A stretch of DNA of 6,343 nucleotides from Akkermansiaceae bacterium UBA7890 (lineage in GTDB: Bacteria > Verrucomicrobiota > Verrucomicrobiia > Verrucomicrobiales > Akkermansiaceae): NCBI GenBank assembly GCA_002501065.1, contig DLRK01000177.1:1-6343 (forward strand), written 5' to 3'. The translations under genes were made by a program, and so were the position numbers. Each line of letters starts with the position of its first letter. Within the stretch, counting starts at the first letter, position 1. The notes below the pieces were generated by a model. It did not search any database. It was not told where the DNA came from and saw only the letters and a program-made list of their open reading frames with translations. Of the stretch, positions 1-6,343 are shown piece after piece.

Positions 1-198
1 CCCGGGCCTTCAGCCTCTAGGAAACCCGGCCTGAGAAAGCAATTTACTAGCAGTAGCAGTGAGTCTCTTCTCCACGTTCTCGTCGGCTTTGGCGACGAGC
101 GGTGCGTCAACCCGGAATACGACCTGGTGCGGGAGAAATACGAGGACCTCCTGCCCGAGCTGATCGAGCAGAGACGCCGCCGCCTTGAAGCCAAGCAG
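1..198 (+). other. Unrecognised open stretch in frame with the IS66 transposase remnant
   Basis: This stretch has no stop codon in the frame that continues, after the TAG at 199-201, into the IS66 transposase fragment. Its second half (about 106-198) translates to a charged, helix-like sequence rich in Glu, Arg and Leu (for example VREKYEDLLPELIEQ). That would suit the linker before the C-terminal block of IS66 transposases, but I cannot match it to conserved IS66 motifs. The first 60 bases look non-coding, with a short TAGCAG doublet at about 45-56. It may be the degraded middle of the transposase, or flanking DNA joined to it by a deletion. No recognisable terminal repeat is visible here. 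Confidence 0.3.
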
Positions 199-201
199 TA
201 G

Positions 202-501
202 CTGAGTGTGTTCATCGACAACGGCAAAGTCGAGATTGACCATAACCTCTGCGAGAATGCCATCCGCCCGACTACCATCGGGAAGAAGAACTGGTTGTTC
301 ATCGGAGCCAAAGAGGCCGGCTGGCGCAGAGCTGTGATCTACTCGATCATCGAAAGCTGCCGCAACCGCGACATCGACCGGCACGCGCATCTCAAGAACG
401 TGCACACCCGGCTGCCGACGGTGACCAACTGGCAGATCGCCGGGATCACTTCAAAGGCGTGGGCCGCGTCAAAGATCGAGTATCTACGAGACGCGTCATA
501 G
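202..501 (+). pseudogene. IS66-family transposase, C-terminal remnant
   Basis: The frame encodes the conserved end of an IS66-type (TnpC-like) DDE transposase. It begins with FIDNGKVEIDHNLCENAIRP, which corresponds to the family block around the third catalytic acid; the likely catalytic Glu is codon 253-255. KKNWLFIGAKEAG and AVIYSIIESCRNRDID follow, then the C-terminal segment LPTVTNWQIAGITSKAWA, which is seen in some IS66 members. The stop is TAG at 499-501. Only about 100 of the roughly 500 residues usual for the family are present, so the RNase H-like core with the first two catalytic Asp residues is missing from the readable frame. An in-frame TAG at 199-201 follows Lys-Gln, where family members often have Gln-Trp, so it may be a decayed Trp codon (TGG to TAG). 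The only possible start is a GTG at 208, which lies inside a conserved block and is not a credible gene start. The remnant is convergent with the glycan operon and should be inactive. The family call is firm; the extent of decay upstream is uncertain because the window begins here. Confidence 0.82.
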
Positions 502-516
502 CACGATTAGTCGTAG

Positions 517-534
517 CTGGTGGGACACCACCGG
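517..534. repeat. Small inverted repeat between convergent genes
   Basis: CTGGTGG and CCACCGG form a 7-base stem (one T-G wobble) around the loop GACA. The repeat lies between the transposase stop (499-501) and the hydrolase stop (587-589). No T-run follows on either strand, so a terminator role is weakly supported. It could equally be part of the decayed IS end. Confidence 0.25.
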
Positions 535-554
535 TAGTAATACGGAAGTCTGTC

Positions 555-579
555 GAGGTGGTGCTGGGCGCACCGCTTC
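555..579 (+). terminator. Possible hairpin terminator between convergent genes
   Basis: Read on the plus strand, GAGGTGGTGC and GCACCGCTTC pair as a 10-base stem with two G-U wobbles around the loop TGGGC. A pyrimidine-rich tract TCCTTCTTC (580-588) follows and overlaps the hydrolase stop codon. On the minus strand the two wobbles become A-C mismatches and the downstream sequence is not T-rich, so it would work less well for the operon. The tail lacks a real U-run, so this is only a candidate. The sequence could instead be the remains of the right end of the IS66 element. Confidence 0.25.
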
Positions 580-586
580 TCCTTCT

Positions 587-3451
587 TCACCTGAATACAT
601 ACCAGTTGACGCCGTTGGGCTCGATGCCTACCTCCAGCTCAATGGTGTAATCGCGCCTCAGTTCCATCTCTTCGTCCGCTCCCTCATTGCAACTGACCCT
701 CGCCGTGTCGCTCAGCCCGGCATAGTAGAGCGGCACTTCGATCGTTTTCCTGACCGCTGTTTCAAGCGGGTTATAGACGGCCAACAGAGCTTTTTCTTCC
801 AGGCCAGGATTGACGTGCAGGAGATAGTCAATGTCTCGGCCATCGGGGCGACGGAGGTGAATGATATCCGATTCCAGGATCGCACGGTGTTTCTTGTACC
901 ATGAAGTCCATTTCTTGACAGCAGCCTTGGTCTCGTCGGTATCGTAGAGACGCGGGCCGCGGTAGGTGGCCTGGACGCCTGCGCCAAAGAGGTTGGCCAT
1001 GCGCTGTTCGTAATGCGGAATATGGTCTTTCAGTGGCTCGATGGTCGCCGCCGCACCGCCGCCATGATACTGGACCAGGGGAACGAACATCCACCCCATG
1101 GAAGGGGTCTTGTCCCAGGTCCCATCGTATATGTTCTGCCGCTCTATAAGCTCCTGCTCTCTTCGGGGAAGAGACCAGTTGACCTCGCGATATCCCATGG
1201 CGCACTTGCTGGAACCATTCAAGTAATAGTAGTCTGGCACGTTGAGGTAGACCCCTTTGCCGCGGCAGCGACGGTAAAAATCCCGGATGCGTATCCACTG
1301 GGCCCATTGTGAATTGGGGTAACTGCCGTGATAGGGATGGAGCCCCGACCGACAGGCATCCCCGGGGTAGGAACCGTCGTGTTCAAGAATATCCATGCCC
1401 ACTCCTTCGGGGTCGAAGAGATGCTCGAGTTTCTTGAAATATTGGTGCCCCCATTCGCTGCCGATACAGGGAGCCCTTCCAAACTTGGGTTTGACGCCGG
1501 TGATATTGTCTTCGCCCGGCTTGGCGTTGCGACCCGAGAGATGGGAATAGCCCCCCAGGGCAACACCCTTGGCGTGGGCGTAGTCCACGAGGCTTTTCAA
1601 AAATTCCAAGGTCGCCGGTCGGTTGTCTTCCGCATTGAAGCCGCTGCCAAAGGTCAGGATAACCATCTCGAAGCCGACTTCGGCGCATTGATCGATGGCC
1701 AACTTGACCGCCTCTTCCTTGGCGCCCCTCACATGCATCATGATCGGGTTCTCCTGCGTCCAGGGTGCCACCGTCCGGAAGAACCGGCACTTGCTCAGAC
1801 CGATGCGCTGACGATCCCAGCTGTCATTGAGCATCTCGAAGACGCGGAAGCTCTCGAAACTCTCGCCGGGTTCCAGGTCGACCGCCGGGCCAATCGGCGG
1901 AGCCACCTTGACCAGGCAGGGAGTCTGCGTCCGGTAGTTGACCTGGGTGGTGTAGGAAGGATCCCGCACCCATTCCACGCAGGGGTTGGCGCCCTTCTGG
2001 TCCATGCCCCCGAAATTCATGTCGGCGAATACAAAGAGATTCGGAGTCATCCAGTCGGGATTGGTGGACACACTGGACTCGGCCTCCACCGTGGCGAGTA
2101 TCTCCGCCTTGAAAGAATCTATCCGCACTTCGTCCGAGGTGGTATTGTAGATCTTGAAGGATTTGCACAGGATCGGTGTGCCGTCGTAGATCTCATAAAT
2201 CATTTCCAGGCGCAGGGGCTTCGCCGGCTTCAGCTTGCCCTCCAGCCGCTTCAGTTCCTCGTCGCTCAGTTCCACCGGACCGCCATAGACACGAAATCTG
2301 TCGACCCGGCAGCGGACCACCTCACCCGGGTCCGTTGCCAATTCCTCCTCGGCTCCGTCCGGGCCGGTCTTTCCTAGGCGCACGGACTGCGGCAGGCCGT
2401 CTTCGTTCTTCACCGACGAGAGCCGTTTCCAGTTCTCATTGTCGGCGGAAGACCAAAATTCGATCACGTCTCCCTCGAAAACCATGCGCAGGTGCTGCGG
2501 GCTCCCCTCGGAGAATTTTCCCACCTTGCGGACATAGCCTTTTTGCACGTAAGCGATCCGATTCTGGTCGGGCCGCAGCTGCAGCTTGATCGTTTTCTCC
2601 GGCCACACCGCCACCATGCCCGGCCCCCAGTCACCACTCTCGTCGATTCCCGGATCGACGCGACATTCGATGGCGCTGAACTCCTTGGGCAGTTCTCTCT
2701 CGCCGTAGGCAATGCAGTTGCCCAGGGTCATGACTTCGCCGGCCTTGCCCTCGTTTTCATACGAGCTGCGCTCAGAGGGCCGCTCTTCCCGGACGTAAGG
2801 GCTCGTCACATGTTTCCACTCCGGCTCCAGAGCGGTCCCGTCGATATCATCCCTGGCAAGTATCACACGGGCCTTCTCGAAGTTGTCCTTTGCGACCCTC
2901 TCCACTTCGCTGCTCTGCTCGTAGATCATCGTCAGCCGTTTTCCGGGAGCCGGCCACGGCAGATCGATACTCAGCCATTCAGGACGCTTCTTCCAGGGAA
3001 AGGGGGCGACCGTCGGGCCGACCGTGAAATCGACAAACTCAAAGGACTCGACATCACCCTTCAACTCGTCGAGCCATTCGTAGCGGATGTAGTTGTGCAG
3101 CCGTTGCCGGTTGAGGCCGCCCACGTTCCAAGCCTTGCCGTTGACGGTAACCGTGGCTTCCGGCCTGACCGAGCGAACAAATTCTTCACCGGTTTGCAGA
3201 TTCTTCAAACTGACGGTGGCCGCATTGGGACTGAGACGGAAACGGCGTGCAATGATGCCGTTGGAGAGAACGATATCCTTCCCGCCGGCCGCCTGGTAAA
3301 CCGCTGATTTCCGTTCCGCAGGCACGACCAGCCAATCCTCCCTGACCCGGACCTCTCCCTCGTCGTACTCCGGGAGCGATTTGATATCTGCGGCCGAGGC
3401 TGCCGCGCTGAGGGCGAATACCGCCACTGGTATGAGCATTGTCTTCATCAT
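587..3451 (-). CDS. Secreted multidomain glycoside hydrolase-like protein (alpha-galactosidase-type TIM barrel with inserted beta-sandwich)
   Basis: Start choice: the frame is open to base 3568, but the Met pair at 3451/3448 is followed directly by a signal peptide (MMKTMLIPVAVFALSAAASA, cleavage near residue 20-21), so the mature protein is exported. That gives 954 residues. The ATG overlaps the upstream sulfatase stop (ATGA), and a purine-rich AAGAAAGAGAA lies upstream. Seen in the sequence: residues about 50-180 look like the N-terminal beta-sandwich of GH36-like enzymes. Residues about 210-392 look like a concanavalin/LamG-type sandwich (for example LRMVFEGDVIEFWSSADNENW, 321-341). The first domain then seems to resume at LRLEMIYEIYDGTPILCKSF (413-432). 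A probable TIM barrel begins near 556-574 and contains MVILTFGSGFN (596-606), MDILEHDGSYPGD (686-698), YLNVPDYYYLNG (735-746) and GYREVNWSLPRREQ (753-766). A C-terminal beta domain runs from about 865 to the end. Candidate catalytic acids are Asp687, Asp692, Asp740 and Glu756. I infer a retaining exo-glycosidase acting on a desulfated glycan. The family and substrate are unknown to me, and a GH31- or GH27-like barrel is an alternative. Confidence 0.72.
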   Translation of the reverse strand: MMKTMLIPVAVFALSAAASAADIKSLPEYDEGEVRVREDWLVVPAERKSAVYQAAGGKDIVLSNGIIARRFRLSPNAATVSLKNLQTGEEFVRSVRPEATVTVNGKAWNVGGLNRQRLHNYIRYEWLDELKGDVESFEFVDFTVGPTVAPFPWKKRPEWLSIDLPWPAPGKRLTMIYEQSSEVERVAKDNFEKARVILARDDIDGTALEPEWKHVTSPYVREERPSERSSYENEGKAGEVMTLGNCIAYGERELPKEFSAIECRVDPGIDESGDWGPGMVAVWPEKTIKLQLRPDQNRIAYVQKGYVRKVGKFSEGSPQHLRMVFEGDVIEFWSSADNENWKRLSSVKNEDGLPQSVRLGKTGPDGAEEELATDPGEVVRCRVDRFRVYGGPVELSDEELKRLEGKLKPAKPLRLEMIYEIYDGTPILCKSFKIYNTTSDEVRIDSFKAEILATVEAESSVSTNPDWMTPNLFVFADMNFGGMDQKGANPCVEWVRDPSYTTQVNYRTQTPCLVKVAPPIGPAVDLEPGESFESFRVFEMLNDSWDRQRIGLSKCRFFRTVAPWTQENPIMMHVRGAKEEAVKLAIDQCAEVGFEMVILTFGSGFNAEDNRPATLEFLKSLVDYAHAKGVALGGYSHLSGRNAKPGEDNITGVKPKFGRAPCIGSEWGHQYFKKLEHLFDPEGVGMDILEHDGSYPGDACRSGLHPYHGSYPNSQWAQWIRIRDFYRRCRGKGVYLNVPDYYYLNGSSKCAMGYREVNWSLPRREQELIERQNIYDGTWDKTPSMGWMFVPLVQYHGGGAAATIEPLKDHIPHYEQRMANLFGAGVQATYRGPRLYDTDETKAAVKKWTSWYKKHRAILESDIIHLRRPDGRDIDYLLHVNPGLEEKALLAVYNPLETAVRKTIEVPLYYAGLSDTARVSCNEGADEEMELRRDYTIELEVGIEPNGVNWYVFR

Positions 3452-4962
3452 CGGGAATCGTTCTCTTTCTTGTCCATCAAGCCCTGGATTCTGAGATTCG
3501 CTCTGAGCTGGCCGTTCGCAAACAGCTTCCCATACTCGGGATCGATATCTCCATTGTTTTCCATCCACGCAGCCAGGACTCTCGACAACTCACTCTGAAT
3601 GGATTCGTATTCCGCTTGGCCAGCGAGATTGTTGATCTCATCCGGGTCATTCTCCAAGTCATAGAGTTCTTCGGCAGCGCGCTTTTGAGGGAGCAGGAAA
3701 GACTCCTGGGCGGCATCCAGTTCTCCCGCCTTGGCCAGCTCTCTCATCTCTTTGATAACCATGTAGCGGCTGGCATATTTTCCATTCAAATAAGGGATTT
3801 CAGGATAGAAATGCCTGATATACCGGAAGCGCCTGTCACGCACCGTGCGATACATGTCAAACACACCGTCCACACCGTCGCGAGTTCCAAAGAGTTGCTT
3901 CCGCTCCCTCAGGGCTCCCGCGTCCCGCAAATCGATGCCTTCCATGGTGCCGGGAACATCGACTCCGGCGATTCGCAAAGTCGTCGGCGCGATGTCAATG
4001 AGACCCGCCAGGTCATCGCACTTGGCCGCGCTACCCTTGCCGGGCCACCTGATGATCATCGGGACCCTGAGACCAGAATCATAAAGGGTCTGCTTGTGGC
4101 GCATGAAATCATAGCCATGATCGCCGGCCACAAAGATGAAGGTGTTTTCATACTCACCCCTGTCCTTGAGCGCCCTGATGAAATTTCCAATCACGGCATC
4201 GGTGTGCGACACGGCATTCAATTTTGACGCCAGGAATTCCCTGATCCCGGGTGTGTCAGCCAGGTATCCTGGGACCCTTACCTTCCCGGGATCGACGGCA
4301 AGCTTGTTCCGCCGGGCCCATTCCGTCCCCTTTTCCCAGCCATGCTTCTTTCCGGTCTCGATATTGACGTAGGCAAAGAAGGGCTGCCCTTCCCGCCTCT
4401 CGTCCCAGGCGCCGCCACTGAAGTAGCTGCCGGGCTCCTCGTTGCTCAAGGCGTGGACGTGATCAAAAAACTCCCCGCCACTCTGGTTGTTGATGCTCTT
4501 TTGCCGATAAGCCTCCGACTTGCGGTAGAAATTGAAATCGGTCTTGCCGGAAGCGCCATGGACAATCCGATCGTCCTTGCCCCCCAACGAGGAGACCATG
4601 TTAACCGTGAAATACCCCGCCTCGCTGAGCAGTTCCTCGGCATGAAAATGCCCCTCGGGCAATTCGTCCTGATAGTGACTGCGATGATGGGGCACGCCGA
4701 GGCTGGTAACGTAATTCCCCGTGAAGAGGGAGGTGTGCGACACCGAGCAAACCGGCGCCACCGCGAAAGCCCTCGTGAAAACCCTTCCTTCTCCGGCCAG
4801 GGCATCGAGCGTCGGGGTGTGCACGAGCGTGTTGCCATAACACCCCCAGTCGGGCCCCTGGTCGTCCACAAAAACCCATAGAATATTAGGACGCTCCTTG
4901 GCGGCGGCACCGCCGGCAAGCCCGGCGAAAACTACAGAGAGCAGGGAAAGAACCACCTTCAT
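3448..4962 (-). CDS. Secreted sulfatase, N-sulfoglucosamine sulfohydrolase-like, with non-canonical signature motif
   Basis: A type I sulfatase (alkaline phosphatase superfamily) of 504 residues that would hydrolyse sulfate esters or N-sulfate on a glycan in the periplasm or outside the cell. The signal peptide is MKVVLSLLSVVFAGLAGGAAA, with cleavage before KERPN. Metal-site landmarks are present: the Asp pair 33-34 in WVFVDDQG, Asp281-His282 in GDHGYDF, and Lys290 in RHKQTLYDSGLRVPMIIRWPG. GASGKTDFNF (136-145) and the overall layout resemble SGSH-like sulfatases (roughly SulfAtlas S1_8, by memory of motifs). Odd feature: the maturation motif reads CSVSHTSLFTG from Cys72, so the usual Pro (position 74) is Val and the usual Arg (position 76) is His. 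The substrate-binding His after the PFFA strand is also not where I expect it (VNIETGKKHGW). The cysteine is intact, so activity is possible but should not be assumed. Start: ATG at 4962 is preferred. An in-frame GTG at 4965 is directly before it and has slightly better spacing from AGGAA, giving 505 residues. The C-terminal region includes EELYDLENDPDEINNLA, typical of the family. The stop overlaps the next gene's start. Confidence 0.88.
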   Translation of the reverse strand: MKVVLSLLSVVFAGLAGGAAAKERPNILWVFVDDQGPDWGCYGNTLVHTPTLDALAGEGRVFTRAFAVAPVCSVSHTSLFTGNYVTSLGVPHHRSHYQDELPEGHFHAEELLSEAGYFTVNMVSSLGGKDDRIVHGASGKTDFNFYRKSEAYRQKSINNQSGGEFFDHVHALSNEEPGSYFSGGAWDERREGQPFFAYVNIETGKKHGWEKGTEWARRNKLAVDPGKVRVPGYLADTPGIREFLASKLNAVSHTDAVIGNFIRALKDRGEYENTFIFVAGDHGYDFMRHKQTLYDSGLRVPMIIRWPGKGSAAKCDDLAGLIDIAPTTLRIAGVDVPGTMEGIDLRDAGALRERKQLFGTRDGVDGVFDMYRTVRDRRFRYIRHFYPEIPYLNGKYASRYMVIKEMRELAKAGELDAAQESFLLPQKRAAEELYDLENDPDEINNLAGQAEYESIQSELSRVLAAWMENNGDIDPEYGKLFANGQLRANLRIQGLMDKKENDSR

Positions 4963-4972
4963 CACATGTCAG

Positions 4973-4977
4973 TTCCT
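4973..4977 (-). promoter_or_regulatory. Shine-Dalgarno site overlapping the upstream stop codon
   Basis: On the minus strand AGGAA lies inside TAGGAAC, where TAG (4978-4976) is the stop of the upstream sulfatase. It is 7 bases before the GTG at 4965 and 10 bases before the ATG at 4962. Ribosomes finishing the first sulfatase therefore end on the ribosome binding site of the second, which supports coupled translation. The spacing leaves open whether GTG or ATG is used. Confidence 0.6.
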
Positions 4978-6343
4978 ACTTCTTCTTCGGCCCTTTTGGC
5001 ACCGGAATCTCGGCCCCGGTCTCCTCGAGCCAGGCATCCAGCAAAGCCTCCAACTCCTGTGCCTTCTCGGGCATCGAGCCCGCCAGGTTCCTGGACTCCC
5101 CGATATCCCTCTCGAGATCAAAGAGCTGCACCCCTTCCCGGTTGAACCACTTCACCAGGCGAAAATCATGGTGCCGAATGGAAGCATAGGGGCGGGCACC
5201 CCCGGAGTGGGAATGCGGGAAATACCAATACAGAGTATCGCGGTCCAGCCCTGCCGCCGGATCTTGCAGGATCGCCGAGAGATCGGCTCCATCCACCTGC
5301 CGGTTGTGCTTCGCATCACCCTTCGCGCCCGTCATATGGAGGATCGTCGGATAGAAATCCATCGTGATGACCGGGGTATCGCAGACGCTGCCCGCCGGCG
5401 TCACCCCCGGCCACTTGACGATCGTCGGTTCGCGCACCCCGCCCTCATAGACCGATCCCTTGCCCGCGCGCAGGGGCCGGTTCCTGGTCTGAGACATGAG
5501 ACCGCCGTTGTCGCCGGTGAGAATGATCACGGTTTCTTCAGCAATCCCCAGCTTCTCAAGATGGGCCATGATGCGCCCGACGCTGTCGTCAACCGATCGC
5601 AACAAGGCCGCGTAGGCCGGCTTCTGGTGATTTTCGCCGGCCGTTTTCTTCTCGTAATAGTCCACCCACTCCTTCTTTCCCATGACCGGGGTGTGCACCG
5701 CGTAATACGCCAGGTGGACGAAGAACGGTTCCTCCTTCCACTCGCTTAGGATCTTGAGGGTTTCGTCAGTCAGCCGATCGGTCAGGAAATCACCCTCCTT
5801 CCCGCCCGGCGGCAGATTCTCAACCGATTTCTTGCCCTCGTAGGGATGGAAATACGAAGCCGGGGCGCCCCAGTGGCCGCCGCCGATATTGATCTCAAAA
5901 CCGTGATGCGTCGGATAGTAATCCCGGTGATTCTTCACTCCGCGGGGAGCCAGGTGCCACTTGCCCACGTGCGCCGTGCGATACCCCGCCTCCTTCAAAG
6001 CCTCCGCAATGGTCACTTCCTCGTGCCGGAGCATCATCGTGGAACTGTGAATGAAATCGGTGACCCCGTGCTTCGGCGTGTATTTGCCCGTCATCAGCGA
6101 GGCGCGCGTCGGAGAGCAAACGGTGCAGGCCGCATATCCGTTGGTAAACTTCATCCCCTCCGCAGCCAAGCGGTCAATATTCGGCGTCTCGTAATAATCC
6201 GATCCAAAGCACCCGATATCCGTCCATCCAAGATCATCAACCATCAGGAAGATGACATTTGGTCTCGCGGGCGCTTCAGGCTCGGCCGCCTTGCTTGAAA
6301 ACGCGATGAGGACGACGGGCAGGACGACGGCCAGGGGCCGCAG
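4976..6343 (-). CDS. Secreted arylsulfatase A / GalNAc-6-sulfatase-like sulfatase (N-terminus cut by window edge)
   Basis: A type I sulfatase, 455 residues visible. The frame stays open to the window edge, so the Met inside FLMVDDLG (codon 6244-6242) is not the start: upstream codons encode a hydrophobic signal segment (RPLAVVLPVVLIAFSSKAA) followed by EPEAPARPNVIFL. Probably only a few residues are missing. Using numbering from the edge, the active site is complete: metal Asp36-Asp37, formylglycine-precursor Cys76 in the canonical CSPTRASLMTG with Arg80, Lys128 and His130 in GKWHL, His217 in HTP, Asp278-Asn279 in TGDNGG, and Lys295 in RAGKGSVYEGGVREP. It should need formylglycine conversion by an FGE or anSME enzyme encoded elsewhere. 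The YETPNIDRLAAEGMKFTN start and LYWYFPHSHSGGARPYASIR resemble a common bacterial group (perhaps SulfAtlas S1_16; by recall, unverified). The C-terminus is basic (PKGPKKK). It is the first visible gene of the operon and lies about 10 bases before the next sulfatase. The exact sulfated sugar cannot be determined here. Confidence 0.93.
   Translation of the reverse strand: MRPLAVVLPVVLIAFSSKAAEPEAPARPNVIFLMVDDLGWTDIGCFGSDYYETPNIDRLAAEGMKFTNGYAACTVCSPTRASLMTGKYTPKHGVTDFIHSSTMMLRHEEVTIAEALKEAGYRTAHVGKWHLAPRGVKNHRDYYPTHHGFEINIGGGHWGAPASYFHPYEGKKSVENLPPGGKEGDFLTDRLTDETLKILSEWKEEPFFVHLAYYAVHTPVMGKKEWVDYYEKKTAGENHQKPAYAALLRSVDDSVGRIMAHLEKLGIAEETVIILTGDNGGLMSQTRNRPLRAGKGSVYEGGVREPTIVKWPGVTPAGSVCDTPVITMDFYPTILHMTGAKGDAKHNRQVDGADLSAILQDPAAGLDRDTLYWYFPHSHSGGARPYASIRHHDFRLVKWFNREGVQLFDLERDIGESRNLAGSMPEKAQELEALLDAWLEETGAEIPVPKGPKKK

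Noticed and set aside
45..56. TAGCAG doublet as a repeat array
   Set aside because: Only two short units are present, which is too few to call a tandem repeat or a CRISPR-like structure.
10..405. A 131-residue minus-strand open frame opposite the transposase remnant
   Set aside because: Most of it mirrors the IS66 transposase frame, which has recognisable family motifs, and no motif is visible on this strand.
1328..2377. A 349-residue plus-strand open frame antisense to the hydrolase
   Set aside because: It lies wholly within a clearly coding minus-strand gene, has low-complexity His/Gly/Leu-rich composition and no recognisable domain. It is a shadow frame of GC-rich coding DNA.
3452..3568. 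A 39-residue N-terminal extension of the hydrolase
   Set aside because: The extension overlaps the sulfatase C-terminus and is hydrophilic. A good signal peptide begins at the Met pair at 3451/3448, so the later start is far more likely.
3439..4227. A 262-residue plus-strand open frame antisense to the divergent sulfatase
   Set aside because: It is fully antisense to a conserved sulfatase and shows no family motifs, so it is a shadow frame.
4898..5749. A 283-residue plus-strand open frame antisense to the two sulfatases
   Set aside because: It crosses the junction of two well-supported genes and has Arg/His/Pro-rich composition typical of antisense frames.
6242..6244. Met at 6244 as start of the first sulfatase
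   Set aside because: Starting here would remove the first strand (NVIFL) and the signal peptide. The frame stays open with plausible coding sequence to the window edge.

Overview
The window is moderately GC-rich bacterial DNA. Almost all of it is a tightly packed minus-strand gene set for breaking down sulfated glycans. At the low-coordinate end lies the degraded end of an insertion sequence on the plus strand. Exported sulfatases next to a large exported glycan-active protein, together with an IS66-type transposase, are typical of the Planctomycetota/Verrucomicrobiota/Lentisphaerota/Kiritimatiellota group. Marine Bacteroidota are a less likely alternative. This assignment is an inference from gene content; there is no taxonomic marker in the window.

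Layout, low to high coordinates. (1) Bases 1-501: the C-terminal part of an IS66-family transposase, plus strand, preceded by an in-frame amber codon and an unrecognised in-frame stretch. (2) Bases 502-586: a short gap between convergent genes with two small inverted repeats. (3) Bases 587-3451, minus: a secreted protein of about 954 residues that looks like an alpha-galactosidase-type (clan GH-D-like) TIM-barrel hydrolase, with a concanavalin/LamG-like beta-sandwich apparently inserted in its N-terminal half. (4) Bases 3448-4962, minus: a secreted sulfatase of the N-sulfoglucosamine-sulfohydrolase-like type whose maturation motif is non-canonical (Cys-Ser-Val-Ser-His instead of Cys-x-Pro-x-Arg). 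(5) Bases 4976 to beyond 6343, minus: a secreted arylsulfatase A/GalNAc-6-sulfatase-like enzyme with a complete canonical active site. Its extreme N-terminus is cut by the window edge.

Transcription runs from high to low coordinates: canonical sulfatase, then divergent sulfatase, then hydrolase. The first junction is only about 10 bases, and the ribosome binding site of the second gene contains part of the stop codon of the first. The second junction is a 4-base ATGA overlap. The three proteins are therefore probably made together by translational coupling and exported together. The likely division of labour is removal of sulfate esters by the sulfatases, exposing a sugar backbone or side chain to the hydrolase. 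The polysaccharide (fucoidan, carrageenan, ulvan, a glycosaminoglycan, or something else) cannot be read from the sequence. The operon promoter and any upstream genes lie beyond base 6343.

The two points most worth following up are the altered sulfatase signature and the large hydrolase, whose fold can be guessed but whose family and substrate I cannot name. I saw no tRNA, rRNA, CRISPR array, riboswitch or complete mobile element.
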